Notes: generated by a model from the letters alone, not told the origin. A stretch of 28,434 nt of DNA from an uncultured Bacilli bacterium (GCA_934101685.1 CAKORZ010000009.1:1-28434), one strand, 5' to 3'. Shown: positions 15,759 to 23,756, counted from the stretch's first letter. Made by a program: numbers and translations.

Positions 15759-16373
15759 ATGAATTTTATAATTAATTTATTTAATAAATGGGGATTAATA
15801 ATATTTTTTATTTTAGTAATGCTAGAGTATGCTTGTTTTCCTTTACCTAGCGAAGTTTTGCTTCCTTTTTTAGGATTTATGATAAATGTAAATGATTATA
15901 GTGTAGTTGGAGCAATTGTGTTAAGTACTATAATGGGGTTTATTGGGTGTTTGCTTTGCTATTTAGTTGGATATTATGGAGGTAATGTGTTTTATAATAA
16001 AATATATAATAAATTTAAAAATGTAAAAAAAGGAGTTGATTATGGAAAAGAAAAGTTTGATAAATACGGCAATATTTCGGTAATGATTTGTAGGATTATT
16101 CCTCTTTGTAGAACATATATTTCTTTTTTATCAGGATTATACAAACAAAGCTTATTTACTTATTCTTTATTTTCTATTTTAGGTATTTTAATTTGGAATT
16201 CTATTTTAATAGTATTAGGTTATTTTTTAGCAGATAGATGGGGGTTAGTTACTATTTATTACAATAAATATAAATTAGTTTTTATTATAACAATATTATT
16301 TTTAATAGCGGGATTTTTACTTTATAAATTGTATAAAAAGAAAAAATTGAGAAAAAATATTAATGGTGATTGA
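15759..16373 (+). CDS. DedA-family membrane protein
   Basis: A 204-residue polytopic protein of the DedA/SNARE-associated (VTT) family; members act in lipid scrambling and, for some, undecaprenyl-phosphate recycling. Visible family features: the acidic/re-entrant motif EYACFPLPSEVLLPFLG (about 23-39), GFIGCLLCYLVGYYGG (about 60-75), KFDKYGN, and the arginine motif CRIIPLCRTYISFLSGLY (about 111-128). About four to five hydrophobic segments and a basic Lys-rich tail. GGTGAG precedes ATG 15759. Its TGA stop directly abuts the next start. Whether it handles undecaprenyl phosphate or another lipid cannot be decided here. Confidence 0.88.
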   Translation: MNFIINLFNKWGLIIFFILVMLEYACFPLPSEVLLPFLGFMINVNDYSVVGAIVLSTIMGFIGCLLCYLVGYYGGNVFYNKIYNKFKNVKKGVDYGKEKFDKYGNISVMICRIIPLCRTYISFLSGLYKQSLFTYSLFSILGILIWNSILIVLGYFLADRWGLVTIYYNKYKLVFIITILFLIAGFLLYKLYKKKKLRKNINGD

Positions 16374-16559
16374 ATGCCATATTTTAGTTATCATGGAAGA
16401 AATAAAAAATTAATAAAAGAAGGATTTTTAGATGAGTTTTATTATGAGGAAAAGAATAATAAAAGATATTTAGTTTTAGTGTTTAAAGATGGCAGAAAAT
16501 TCCCAGTTAAAGAAGAAAGATGGATGGAATATCACAATTTAATTGATGATTATTTTTGA
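16374..16559 (+). CDS. Small conserved-looking protein, function unknown
   Basis: Sixty-one residues, not recognised. It is soluble and rich in charged and aromatic residues; a central pair of predicted strands (KRYLVLVFKDGRKFPV) suggests a small beta fold with a helical C-terminus. It starts with the base after the DedA stop, with GGTGAT upstream, and ends where the next gene's ribosome site begins, so it sits in a tight operon between DedA and a lipoprotein. The tight packing on both sides supports a real gene. Confidence 0.65.
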   Translation: MPYFSYHGRNKKLIKEGFLDEFYYEEKNNKRYLVLVFKDGRKFPVKEERWMEYHNLIDDYF

Positions 16560-16576
16560 AAGGGAGGAATAATGTG

Positions 16577-17296
16577 ATGAAAAAGATCTTTAGATTTTTT
16601 CTTTTGTTTGTAGGGTTATTTGCTATTAATGGATGTAATAATACAAAAACTATTAGTAATAACTCTGAAGTAGTATATAAAGCAGTTAATAGTAAAGATG
16701 ATTTGATTTATAATGTTAATGAATCATTAAGGAATATTAAAGGAGTAAACTTTGATGGAACACTTACTATAAAAGATAAAACTTATAAATTTGATGGTAA
16801 AGTAATAGTAGGTGATACTATTGAAGATAGCATTATCAATGTTAATTATGAAAAGAATAGTTTGTATGTAAAGAATGGTAAAGTTTATATTAGTTATCGT
16901 TATAACAATACAAATGTTATTATAAAAGATAGTATTGAAACGTTTGTAAATGAAACTTGTAATATTTTACATAGTAAAAATAAAAAATGTAATGAGTCTA
17001 TAATTCTTGATTTTATAAGAGAAAAAACATTGGATGATATAGATTATAGTAAATTAATAGATAAGGCATTTATAAGTGAAAATGAAATAGATTATAAAGG
17101 ATTTAAAACTTCATTTGGTAGTGATTACAGACCAACATTATTGAGTTATACTAATAATGATGTAAAAGTAGAAGTAAAGTTAAATTATGATAGGGTATCT
17201 ATTAAAATACCATTTGGGTATGATTTGCTTACTATAAAAGTAAAAAGTATTAAAGAATTATTAAGACTAGACAACATAGCTGATTTGATAAAATAA
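16577..17296 (+). CDS. Predicted lipoprotein, unknown function
   Basis: A 239-residue protein with a lipoprotein signal: basic start MKKIFRFF, hydrophobic core and lipobox INGC (Cys about residue 20). The mature part has repeated strand-like segments (GTLTIKDKTYKFDGKVIVGD and later SLYVKNGKVYISYRYN), suggesting an all-beta, lipid- or peptide-binding type fold; I cannot name a family. ATG 16577 is placed 9 nt after GGGAGG (16562-16567); GTG 16574 is an alternative. The in-frame TTG 16556 lies upstream of the ribosome site and is unlikely. Probably expressed with DedA and the small protein. Confidence 0.75.
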   Translation: MKKIFRFFLLFVGLFAINGCNNTKTISNNSEVVYKAVNSKDDLIYNVNESLRNIKGVNFDGTLTIKDKTYKFDGKVIVGDTIEDSIINVNYEKNSLYVKNGKVYISYRYNNTNVIIKDSIETFVNETCNILHSKNKKCNESIILDFIREKTLDDIDYSKLIDKAFISENEIDYKGFKTSFGSDYRPTLLSYTNNDVKVEVKLNYDRVSIKIPFGYDLLTIKVKSIKELLRLDNIADLIK

Positions 17297-17332
17297 GTAT
17301 TCAACAAAAAAATTGTTCCACTTAATAATAAA

Positions 17333-17361
17333 TTGTTAATGATATATATGCATGTTATAAT
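17333..17361 (+). promoter_or_regulatory. Promoter of the metalloprotease lipoprotein gene
   Basis: TTGTTA (17333-17338), 17-bp spacer and TATAAT (17356-17361) with an extended TGT before it. The -10 is only 18 nt before ATG 17380. Confidence 0.8.
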
Positions 17362-17379
17362 TATTTTAGGTGGTTATTT

Positions 17380-18726
17380 ATGAAAAAGTTATTTTTATTA
17401 TTAGTACTTTTTTCTAGTTTGATGTTAACTGCATGTGATCTTTTTTATAGTGATACGGATCAAAGCGGCTCCATTACTAATCAAGAGAAAAAAGATGATG
17501 ATACAAACAATGATAATCAAGATGATCAAGATGAAAATAAAGGTATCGCAGGTAAATTTTTAAAAGGAACAATAACACAAAAAAGTACAATTCTTGAATC
17601 AGAGCATTTCACTTTTGATATAGAAGAAAACGTTTATTATCCAGGATACTTGTTAGAATATATAGAGGTAATATATGACGCTCTTGAAAAAGCTAGTGGA
17701 TTAAATTTTTATAACGAGCATTATAATCCTTCTAAAATAAAGATTATAGTGAAAAAAGGTAGTACCGAACAAAGTGAAGAATCAGAAGTAAGTAAAGGTG
17801 CATATACTTATTCAACTCAATCAACAATTTGCATTAGTAGTGGAGATTTACTATTAGGTAATTCGTATGCTATGGTTCATGAATTAGCCCATGTTTTAAT
17901 GTATTCGCAATCTTTTTGGAGTTATAGTAGAGTGTATGTAGAAGGGTTTGCAGAATATACTTCTTACAAGGCAGTAAAATACTTAGAAAGTAATAATATG
18001 AATGTAGCGAAAACAATAACTTTTTCAGGATCACATATAAATAATGTAAGTATTTCAAAGCAAACTGTATATGATAAAAATATCCAATATTGGATAGAAA
18101 ATGCTTCTGAAACATACGATTTTGCTTTCAATGGTCCTTATGCGATAGGATTTAGACTTATGAGCTATTTAGATAGATCTTATGGAAATTATAAAGAGTG
18201 GCTAAACTACTATGAAAAAAATGACCAATTTTATAAAAACACACATCGTAATCAAACTATTAGTATAAATGATCAATTTAAAGCAATGACTGAAACATAT
18301 GGAAATGATGTTTTTGATAAATTTTATGATTGGTTAAAATTAAATCAATCTTTATTTAATGAATTACGTAAAGAATTTGTATATGATATGTCTAATCTGC
18401 AATATGCTTATATTTATCCATTTTTCTATTTTTCTAATAATGTAACTCGTATGACAAATACTGAAAATTTCAAATATAAAGATTTATATGTAGGAATTGA
18501 TGAAGCAAAATATTATTTGAAAGAATATAAAAAGAAAGATATAAGTAATCTTAAATTAGTTTTATCTACAAGTACTTTAGTAGAATTATATGATAGTGAT
18601 AATAATTTAATAGAGAGAAGCGAAAAGAGTGAATTTGATTTAAATAATGTTTGTTATATTAAATTAGTTGGCGAAAAAATTTTAGGTAATGCTAATGGTA
18701 TTTATGGGTTGCAAATAGTATATTAA
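17380..18726 (+). CDS. Lipoprotein with a gluzincin-type zinc metallopeptidase motif
   Basis: A 448-residue predicted membrane-anchored protein. A lipoprotein signal with lipobox LTAC (Cys19) is followed by an acidic Asp/Asn/Gln linker (about 24-55). The catalytic core has the zinc motif HELAH (His167, Glu168, His171), with the likely third ligand Glu188 in YVEGFAEY; this HExxH-E arrangement is typical of gluzincin (MA clan) peptidases. A C-terminal strand-rich segment (about 385-448) could be a binding domain. The substrate is probably extracellular; I cannot assign a MEROPS family. It has its own promoter and a strong terminator. AGGTGG precedes ATG 17380. Confidence 0.78.
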   Translation: MKKLFLLLVLFSSLMLTACDLFYSDTDQSGSITNQEKKDDDTNNDNQDDQDENKGIAGKFLKGTITQKSTILESEHFTFDIEENVYYPGYLLEYIEVIYDALEKASGLNFYNEHYNPSKIKIIVKKGSTEQSEESEVSKGAYTYSTQSTICISSGDLLLGNSYAMVHELAHVLMYSQSFWSYSRVYVEGFAEYTSYKAVKYLESNNMNVAKTITFSGSHINNVSISKQTVYDKNIQYWIENASETYDFAFNGPYAIGFRLMSYLDRSYGNYKEWLNYYEKNDQFYKNTHRNQTISINDQFKAMTETYGNDVFDKFYDWLKLNQSLFNELRKEFVYDMSNLQYAYIYPFFYFSNNVTRMTNTENFKYKDLYVGIDEAKYYLKEYKKKDISNLKLVLSTSTLVELYDSDNNLIERSEKSEFDLNNVCYIKLVGEKILGNANGIYGLQIVY

Positions 18727-18767
18727 ATATTAAAAATAGTTATCTATAAAACTTTAAATTATAAGAT

Positions 18768-18800
18768 AAATGTAGACATAAAAAGTGTCTACATTTTTTT
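18768..18800 (+). terminator. Terminator after the metalloprotease gene
   Basis: ATGTAGACA (18770-18778) pairs with TGTCTACAT (18786-18794), extended by flanking A-T pairs and followed by T7. Confidence 0.92.
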
Positions 18801-18872
18801 GTTATAATAACAAGGAAAAGTTTAAGGATATGGTAATAATTTAAATATTGGGTAGAGAAACTAAAAGATGCA

Positions 18873-18900
18873 TTGTTAGAATTTTATTAAATGTTAAAAT
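18873..18900 (+). promoter_or_regulatory. Distal candidate promoter of lemA
   Basis: TTGTTA (18873-18878), 16-bp spacer and TAAAAT (18895-18900) with an extended TGT. If used, it would give a leader of roughly 75 nt. Confidence 0.55.
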
Positions 18901-18925
18901 TAGCATAGTTTTATCTTAAAAATAA

Positions 18926-18963
18926 TACAATTTATTGTAAAAATAGCTATTAAATAGTATTAT
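18926..18963 (+). promoter_or_regulatory. Proximal candidate promoter of lemA with an inverted repeat over the -35
   Basis: TTGTAA (18935-18940), 17 bp, TATTAT (18958-18963), ending 20 nt before the ATG. The inverted repeat TACAAT-TT-ATTGTA (18926-18939) overlaps this -35 and could be a repressor site. Confidence 0.45.
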
Positions 18964-18983
18964 TTTAATAAGGAGTGATATAA

Positions 18984-19562
18984 ATGGTAGGTATTATTAT
19001 AGGTGTTGTTGTAGTTGTTCTTATACTATTAGTTGTTTTTTGGTTTATTAGTGTTTATAACAAATTAGTTAAACTTCGTTTAAATACTGAAAATGCATTT
19101 AGTTCAATTGATGTTGAATTAAAGAAAAAAATCAATTTAATTAGTAACTTAGAAGCTACAGTTAAAGGATCAAAAGCACATGAATCTAAAATTTTCTTAG
19201 AATTTGCTAAAGCTAGAGGAGCATTTGCTACAGCTAGCCAAGCAGGAGATGTTAAAGGTATGCAAGAAGCTGATAAAATGATGGGTCAAGCATCTGTTAA
19301 AGTTATGGCTTTAAGCGAACAATATCCTGAATTAAAAGCAAATGAAAGCTTTATGAAACTTATGAACGATTTAGGCCCAATTGAAGAAAAAGTTGCTTAT
19401 GCAAGAAAGTTCTATAATGAAGCTGTAAATAAGTATAACAAAACAATCTTAATTTTCCCTTCTTCAATAGTAGCAAATATGTTTAACTTTACTCGTAAAG
19501 AATTCTACGAAGCAGATGAGGAAGCTAAGAAAGATAACTACAAAGTTAATTTTGATGAATAA
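18984..19562 (+). CDS. lemA: LemA family protein
   Basis: A 192-residue protein with one N-terminal membrane helix (about 2-23) and a long helical domain, probably facing outward. Family blocks are visible: YNKLVKLRLNTENAFSSIDV (about 25-44), INLISNLEATVKG (about 50-62), EQYPELKANESFMKLM and ARKFYNEAVNKYNKTI. The function of LemA is not settled; it is widespread in Firmicutes. AAGGAGTG lies before ATG 18984. Two tandem terminators follow. Confidence 0.92.
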   Translation: MVGIIIGVVVVVLILLVVFWFISVYNKLVKLRLNTENAFSSIDVELKKKINLISNLEATVKGSKAHESKIFLEFAKARGAFATASQAGDVKGMQEADKMMGQASVKVMALSEQYPELKANESFMKLMNDLGPIEEKVAYARKFYNEAVNKYNKTILIFPSSIVANMFNFTRKEFYEADEEAKKDNYKVNFDE

Positions 19563-19586
19563 GGTATCGATTGATACCTTTTTTTA
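19561..19586 (+). terminator. First terminator after lemA
   Basis: AAGGTATC / GATACCTT, loop GATT, then a T tract. The stem begins within the TAA stop codon. Confidence 0.92.
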
Positions 19587-19592
19587 TAGATT

Positions 19593-19625
19593 GAGTTAAT
19601 GATAATATTTTCATTAACTCTTTTT
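19593..19625 (+). terminator. Second, tandem terminator after lemA
   Basis: GAGTTAATGA (19593-19602) pairs perfectly with TCATTAACTC (19611-19620), followed by T5. It lies 7 bp beyond the first terminator and directly before the patatin gene's upstream region. Confidence 0.85.
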
Positions 19626-19666
19626 AATTTTTGAAATAAAGGTTAAAATTATAGTGTGGTGATCAT

Positions 19667-20545
19667 ATGAGTATAAGTTTAATATTAGAAGGTGGAGGCA
19701 TGAGAGGAATGTACACCAGTGGCGTTCTTGATGCTTTTATGGACAATGGTATTTTTATTAATAATATATATGCAGTTAGCGCAGGCTGTTATAATGCTTT
19801 ATCATACATTTCTAGGCAAAGAGGAAGAACTTATGAAATTAATACTTCATATATAGGTGATAAAAGATATATAAGTATGAAGAGAATATTGACTAAAGGT
19901 AGTGCTGTTAATACTGACTTTATTTTTAATGATGTTTTTAAAAAACTTAATCCATTTGATTATGATGCTTTTAATAAATATGTAGGGAAATTTTATGCTG
20001 TTAGTACGAATGCTGTAACTGGTGAAGCACACTATGCTCTTATAAGGGATTTAGACAAAGATGTTGAGTATGTTAAGGCTAGTGCTGCATTGCCTTTATT
20101 TACTCATTTAGTTAAGTGTGATGGATTAGTGCTTAGTGATGGAGGAGATGCTGATTCAATACCGGTTAAAAAGGCAATAGAAGATGGTTTTAGTAGTAAT
20201 ATAGTTATTTTAACAAGACCTAAAGGATTTATTTTAGGAGAAAATAAATTAATGAAATTTAATAAGATTAGATACAGAAAATATCCTAATTTAATTAAAA
20301 CAATGGAAAATAGAAGATTTAAATATAATGAAACTTTAAAATTATTAGAGAAGTTAGAAGAAGAAAATAAGGCTATTGTTATAAGACCTAAGGAAGAACT
20401 TAATATTGGAAATTTGGAGAAAAATATTACTAGAATAAATGAAATATATAAAATGGGTTATGAAGATGGATTAGAATATGTTAGTAAAATAAAAGAGTTT
20501 ATAAGGAGTGATGAAAATGCTTCAAAAAAGAATAAAAGAATTTAA
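19667..20545 (+). CDS. Patatin-like phospholipase, YjjU/RssA-like
   Basis: A 292-residue acyl hydrolase predicted to cleave fatty acids from phospholipids. It has the oxyanion loop GGGMRG (9-14), the nucleophile Ser38 in AVSAG (the first Gly of the usual GxSxG is Ala) and the dyad Asp158 in SDGGDADSIPV. No signal peptide, so a cytoplasmic or inner-face enzyme. GTGGTGAT lies just before ATG 19667; a TAAAAT at 19644-19649 is a possible -10 with no clear -35. It overlaps the next gene and leads a three-gene lipid operon. Confidence 0.88.
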   Translation: MSISLILEGGGMRGMYTSGVLDAFMDNGIFINNIYAVSAGCYNALSYISRQRGRTYEINTSYIGDKRYISMKRILTKGSAVNTDFIFNDVFKKLNPFDYDAFNKYVGKFYAVSTNAVTGEAHYALIRDLDKDVEYVKASAALPLFTHLVKCDGLVLSDGGDADSIPVKKAIEDGFSSNIVILTRPKGFILGENKLMKFNKIRYRKYPNLIKTMENRRFKYNETLKLLEKLEEENKAIVIRPKEELNIGNLEKNITRINEIYKMGYEDGLEYVSKIKEFIRSDENASKKNKRI

Positions 20546-21260
20546 TGAAAAAGCTTCTTGGCTTAGAGATGGTGTTTTATATCATAGAGGGAAACATAAT
20601 GAAAATATAAAAGAAAATTCTATGCAAGCATTTGAAGAAGCTATTAAAGATAATTTAGGGGTAGAATTAGATGTTAGATTAACTAAAGATAATTTGGTTG
20701 TTGTTTCTCATGATTCTAATTTAAATAGGGTGTATGGTGTTAATAAGAATATAGAGGATTTAACTTATGAAGAGGTTAAAAAGCTTACTAATGATGGTGT
20801 ACCTTTATTTACTGATGTTTTAAAACTAATAAATAATAAAATAGGAGTTATGGTTGAAATAAAATCTAATAAAGTAGGTAAATTAGAAGAAATAGTTTAT
20901 GAAATATTAAAGGAATATAAAGGAAGATATGTAATTGTATGTTTTAATCCTTTTACTTTAAGATATTTTAGAAAAAAAGATAAGAGTATTATTAGAGGAC
21001 AATTGTCTTATAGTTATTATGATAGTAAATTATCTAAGATAAAGAGATTTTTACTTAGTCATTTGTGGCTTAATGTATTTAGTAAACCTCATTTTATTAG
21101 TTATGGTATTGATCATTGTAATTATAAATTACTTAAAAAATATCATGATAAGGGGTATTTTGTTATTGGATGGACATATAGGGATGAAAAAAATAAGGTT
21201 GCATTAAAAGAAATTTATGATAATATGATAATAGAAAATTTGAACATAAAGGAGTTTTAA
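20517..21260 (+). CDS. Glycerophosphodiester phosphodiesterase
   Basis: The 247-residue GDPD-family enzyme hydrolyses glycerophosphodiesters (deacylated phospholipids) to glycerol-3-phosphate and an alcohol. The active-site signature is visible: His23-Arg24 (YHRGKHNENIKENSMQAF), Glu50 and Asp52 (VELDVRL), His65 (VVSHDSNLNR) and Glu114 with Lys116 (VEIKS). The loop normally reading DG is DN here. No signal peptide: cytoplasmic. I chose ATG 20517, 8 nt after AAGGAG (20503-20508); GTG 20508 and ATG 20511 lie too close to it. Overlaps the patatin gene by 29 bp. Confidence 0.92.
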   Translation: MLQKRIKEFNEKASWLRDGVLYHRGKHNENIKENSMQAFEEAIKDNLGVELDVRLTKDNLVVVSHDSNLNRVYGVNKNIEDLTYEEVKKLTNDGVPLFTDVLKLINNKIGVMVEIKSNKVGKLEEIVYEILKEYKGRYVIVCFNPFTLRYFRKKDKSIIRGQLSYSYYDSKLSKIKRFLLSHLWLNVFSKPHFISYGIDHCNYKLLKKYHDKGYFVIGWTYRDEKNKVALKEIYDNMIIENLNIKEF

Positions 21261-21265
21261 GTGTT

Positions 21266-22159
21266 ATGAAATGTCTATTTATTTATAATCCTATAAGTGG
21301 TAAAAATAAAAAACTTATGAAGCATATGGGATATATTGAAAAGAAATTAAAAGAGAAATATGATGTAGTAGACATAGTTCCTACAGCATATGCAGGACAT
21401 ACAATAGAGTTAGCAAAAGAGGCTTGTGGTAAATATGATTCTCTTATTTTTTCTGGTGGAGATGGTACTTTTAGTGAAGTTGTAAAGGGAATTGGAGAAA
21501 ACAAGAATGCACCTACTTTAGGCTTTATTCCATCAGGGACAGTAAGTGATATGGCAAACAACTATAATATTCCCCGTAATATTAAAAAGGCTATAAATTT
21601 ATGTGTTGAAGGTAATAAAGAAAAAATAGATATTTGCAAAATAAATGATAACTATTATGCCTATGCTTGTGCGATGGGAACATATACTGATGCGACATTT
21701 AAGACAACTCCAAAAATGAAAAAGAAATATGGAAGAATGGCTTATTTTATGCAAGGTGCTAAACAAGTATTTAAGGTTGATGATTATATGCTAAATCTTC
21801 AAGTTGGTAAAAAGCAAATTAAACAAGATGCTATTCTTGTTATGATTTTAAATACAAAATCAGTTGGTGGTTTTTCTAAGTTTAATTATAAAAATAAACT
21901 TGGTGATGGTAAATTTGATGTAGTAGTTGTTAAAAAACCTGAAGTAAAAACACCTATTAATATTTGGAGATTATTTATAAGAGGAGTTAATGGTGTTAGA
22001 GAAAATGATAATTTGATGGTCTTTAGTACTGATCATTTAAAAATAGGCATTGATAAGAATGTTGATTGGAATTTAGATGGAGATCCTTATAATGCTAAAG
22101 ATGTAGAAATTACTTGCTTAAAGAAGAGATTAAGCCTTTTTATGCCTAAAAGTAAGTAA
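21266..22159 (+). CDS. Diacylglycerol kinase-family lipid kinase (YegS/DgkB-like)
   Basis: A 297-residue cytoplasmic lipid kinase. DAGK catalytic motifs are present: YNPISGKNKK (7-16), SGGDGTFSEVVKGIG (63-77) and GFIPSGTVSDMANN (86-99), where GTVSD replaces the usual GTxND; the metal/nucleotide-site LGDGKFDVVVV follows in the second domain. Likely product is phosphatidate from diacylglycerol, but members of this fold also phosphorylate other lipids. AAGGAG (21249-21254) lies within the end of the GDPD gene. It closes the patatin-GDPD-kinase operon; the next gene has its own promoter. Confidence 0.9.
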   Translation: MKCLFIYNPISGKNKKLMKHMGYIEKKLKEKYDVVDIVPTAYAGHTIELAKEACGKYDSLIFSGGDGTFSEVVKGIGENKNAPTLGFIPSGTVSDMANNYNIPRNIKKAINLCVEGNKEKIDICKINDNYYAYACAMGTYTDATFKTTPKMKKKYGRMAYFMQGAKQVFKVDDYMLNLQVGKKQIKQDAILVMILNTKSVGGFSKFNYKNKLGDGKFDVVVVKKPEVKTPINIWRLFIRGVNGVRENDNLMVFSTDHLKIGIDKNVDWNLDGDPYNAKDVEITCLKKRLSLFMPKSK

Positions 22160-22163
22160 AATA

Positions 22164-22192
22164 TTGGTATTATTTTAAAGTTATACTATAAT
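22164..22192 (+). promoter_or_regulatory. Promoter of the RelA/SpoT homologue
   Basis: TTGGTA (22164-22169), 17-bp spacer, perfect TATAAT (22187-22192), 30 nt before ATG 22223. Confidence 0.78.
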
Positions 22193-22222
22193 AAAAGAAA
22201 TACTTTTTTGGGGGTGATCTTA

Positions 22223-23695
22223 ATGGATGAGGTTGATTCACTATTTGAAAAGGTCTACGCTAACGCCCAAAAATATATAACTAATACATATGATCTTATG
22301 ACAATACGTAAAGCTTATGAGTTTGCAAAGGAAAAACATAAGGGTGTTTTTAGAGTGGATGGAAGTCCTTACATTAAGCATCCTGTTGAGACTGCTGAAA
22401 TAATTGTTTCACTTCATGCAGGCCCTAATACAATTGCAGCTGGATTACTTCATGATACAATAGAAGATGTTGAAGATGTTAATGAAGAGATGATAAGAGA
22501 GATATTTGGGGATGATATAGCTTCTTTAGTAGCTGCAGTAACTAAGGTTAGTGTTAGCGAAAGTACATCTCAAGTAGATAGTAAAGATAAAACTATTCAA
22601 AAAGTATTTCATGCAATGAGTAATGATGTAAGAACTATTATTATTAAACTAGCAGATAGATTAAATAATATGCGTACATTAGGCGTTATGAAAAAAGAAA
22701 AACAGGTTAGAATTGCTAATCAAACTTTAGAATTATATGCACCTGTTGCTAGATACATTGGTTTAAATAAAATAGCCAAAGAATTAGAAGAACTTTGTTT
22801 ATTTTATTTAAATAGAGAAATGTATTTCCAAATTGTTTATTATGTAGAAGATCATAATAAAAGATATAAGGAAAGTTTAGATGCAATGTGTCAAAATATT
22901 ACTCAGGCATTAGATGCGATGGGTATTAAATGTGAGATTTATAGAACTAATAAAGAAATATATAAAATATATAAATTTATTCAAGATGGCAAACATACTT
23001 TAGATGAAATAGATGACTTAGATGTAATCCATGTTTTAGTTAATAAAAACTTGGATTGCTATTTAGCGCTTGGAATAATACACTCAATTTATACTCCTTT
23101 AATTGGAAGATTAAAAGATTATATTACATCTCCTAAATTTAATATGTATCAAGCTATTCATACAATTGTTATAAATCCTGTTGGTAATCCTAGTAAAATA
23201 GCTATATCTACTAAAGTAATGGATGATTTGTTTAATTTTGGAGTAGCTAGTAAATGGCAATATGATGAGAGTAAAGGGTATAATCAAAATAAGGAACAAG
23301 AGGATATTAGAAACCATTTAAATATAATAAGAGAATTAGATAGAATTAATAGTGAAGATAAGGTTAATCCATCTGAATATGTTAGATTACTTCAAGAAGA
23401 TATTTTTAATCATAATCAATATATTTATGTTTATAACACAGTTGGAGAAGTTATTGTTTTACCTATTGGTTCGACTGTTTTAGATTTTGCTTTTAAGCTT
23501 TCTGATAAAATAGGAAGTGGCTTAAAAGAAGCTTATATTAATGGCATTCCATCATCATTTGATACTAAGTTAAAGAATGGTGCGATTGTTTCTGTAAGAA
23601 GTGATAATAAAAACCATGTTAAACCTGAATGGGTTAATTATGCTTTTAGTAATTTTGCTAAAATGAAAGTGCTTGAATTACTAAATAAAAAATAA
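22223..23695 (+). CDS. RelA/SpoT homologue, predicted hydrolase-only and short
   Basis: A 490-residue RSH protein with HD hydrolase domain (about 20-155), pseudo-synthetase domain (about 230-350) and TGS domain (about 399-460). The hydrolase residues match those known from Streptococcus Rel, at the same numbers by eye: Arg44, His53, His77-Asp78, Glu81-Asp82, Asp144, Asn148. The synthetase site looks dead: in place of the RPK motif is TNK (Arg lost), YSI is YKI, the DLxAIR Arg is His270, and the EIQIRT motif reads KIAIST, losing the catalytic Glu. GRLKDYI and PKFNMYQAIHT are kept. The protein ends soon after TGS, lacking the zinc-finger and ACT/RRM domains. Predicted role: degrading (p)ppGpp. 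ATG 22223 was chosen after GGGGGTGA; TTG 22208 is upstream of that site. Confidence 0.85.
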   Translation: MDEVDSLFEKVYANAQKYITNTYDLMTIRKAYEFAKEKHKGVFRVDGSPYIKHPVETAEIIVSLHAGPNTIAAGLLHDTIEDVEDVNEEMIREIFGDDIASLVAAVTKVSVSESTSQVDSKDKTIQKVFHAMSNDVRTIIIKLADRLNNMRTLGVMKKEKQVRIANQTLELYAPVARYIGLNKIAKELEELCLFYLNREMYFQIVYYVEDHNKRYKESLDAMCQNITQALDAMGIKCEIYRTNKEIYKIYKFIQDGKHTLDEIDDLDVIHVLVNKNLDCYLALGIIHSIYTPLIGRLKDYITSPKFNMYQAIHTIVINPVGNPSKIAISTKVMDDLFNFGVASKWQYDESKGYNQNKEQEDIRNHLNIIRELDRINSEDKVNPSEYVRLLQEDIFNHNQYIYVYNTVGEVIVLPIGSTVLDFAFKLSDKIGSGLKEAYINGIPSSFDTKLKNGAIVSVRSDNKNHVKPEWVNYAFSNFAKMKVLELLNKK

Positions 23696-23727
23696 AAAAA
23701 AAGATAGCTCTTCACTAAAATTTATAG

Positions 23728-23756
23728 TTGAATTAAGCCTTGTAAGAAGGTATAAT
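23728..23756 (+). promoter_or_regulatory. Promoter of the WG-repeat-like gene
   Basis: TTGAAT (23728-23733), 17 bp, TATAAT (23751-23756). Transcription would begin near 23763, which excludes the in-frame TTG at 23759 as start codon. Confidence 0.8.
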
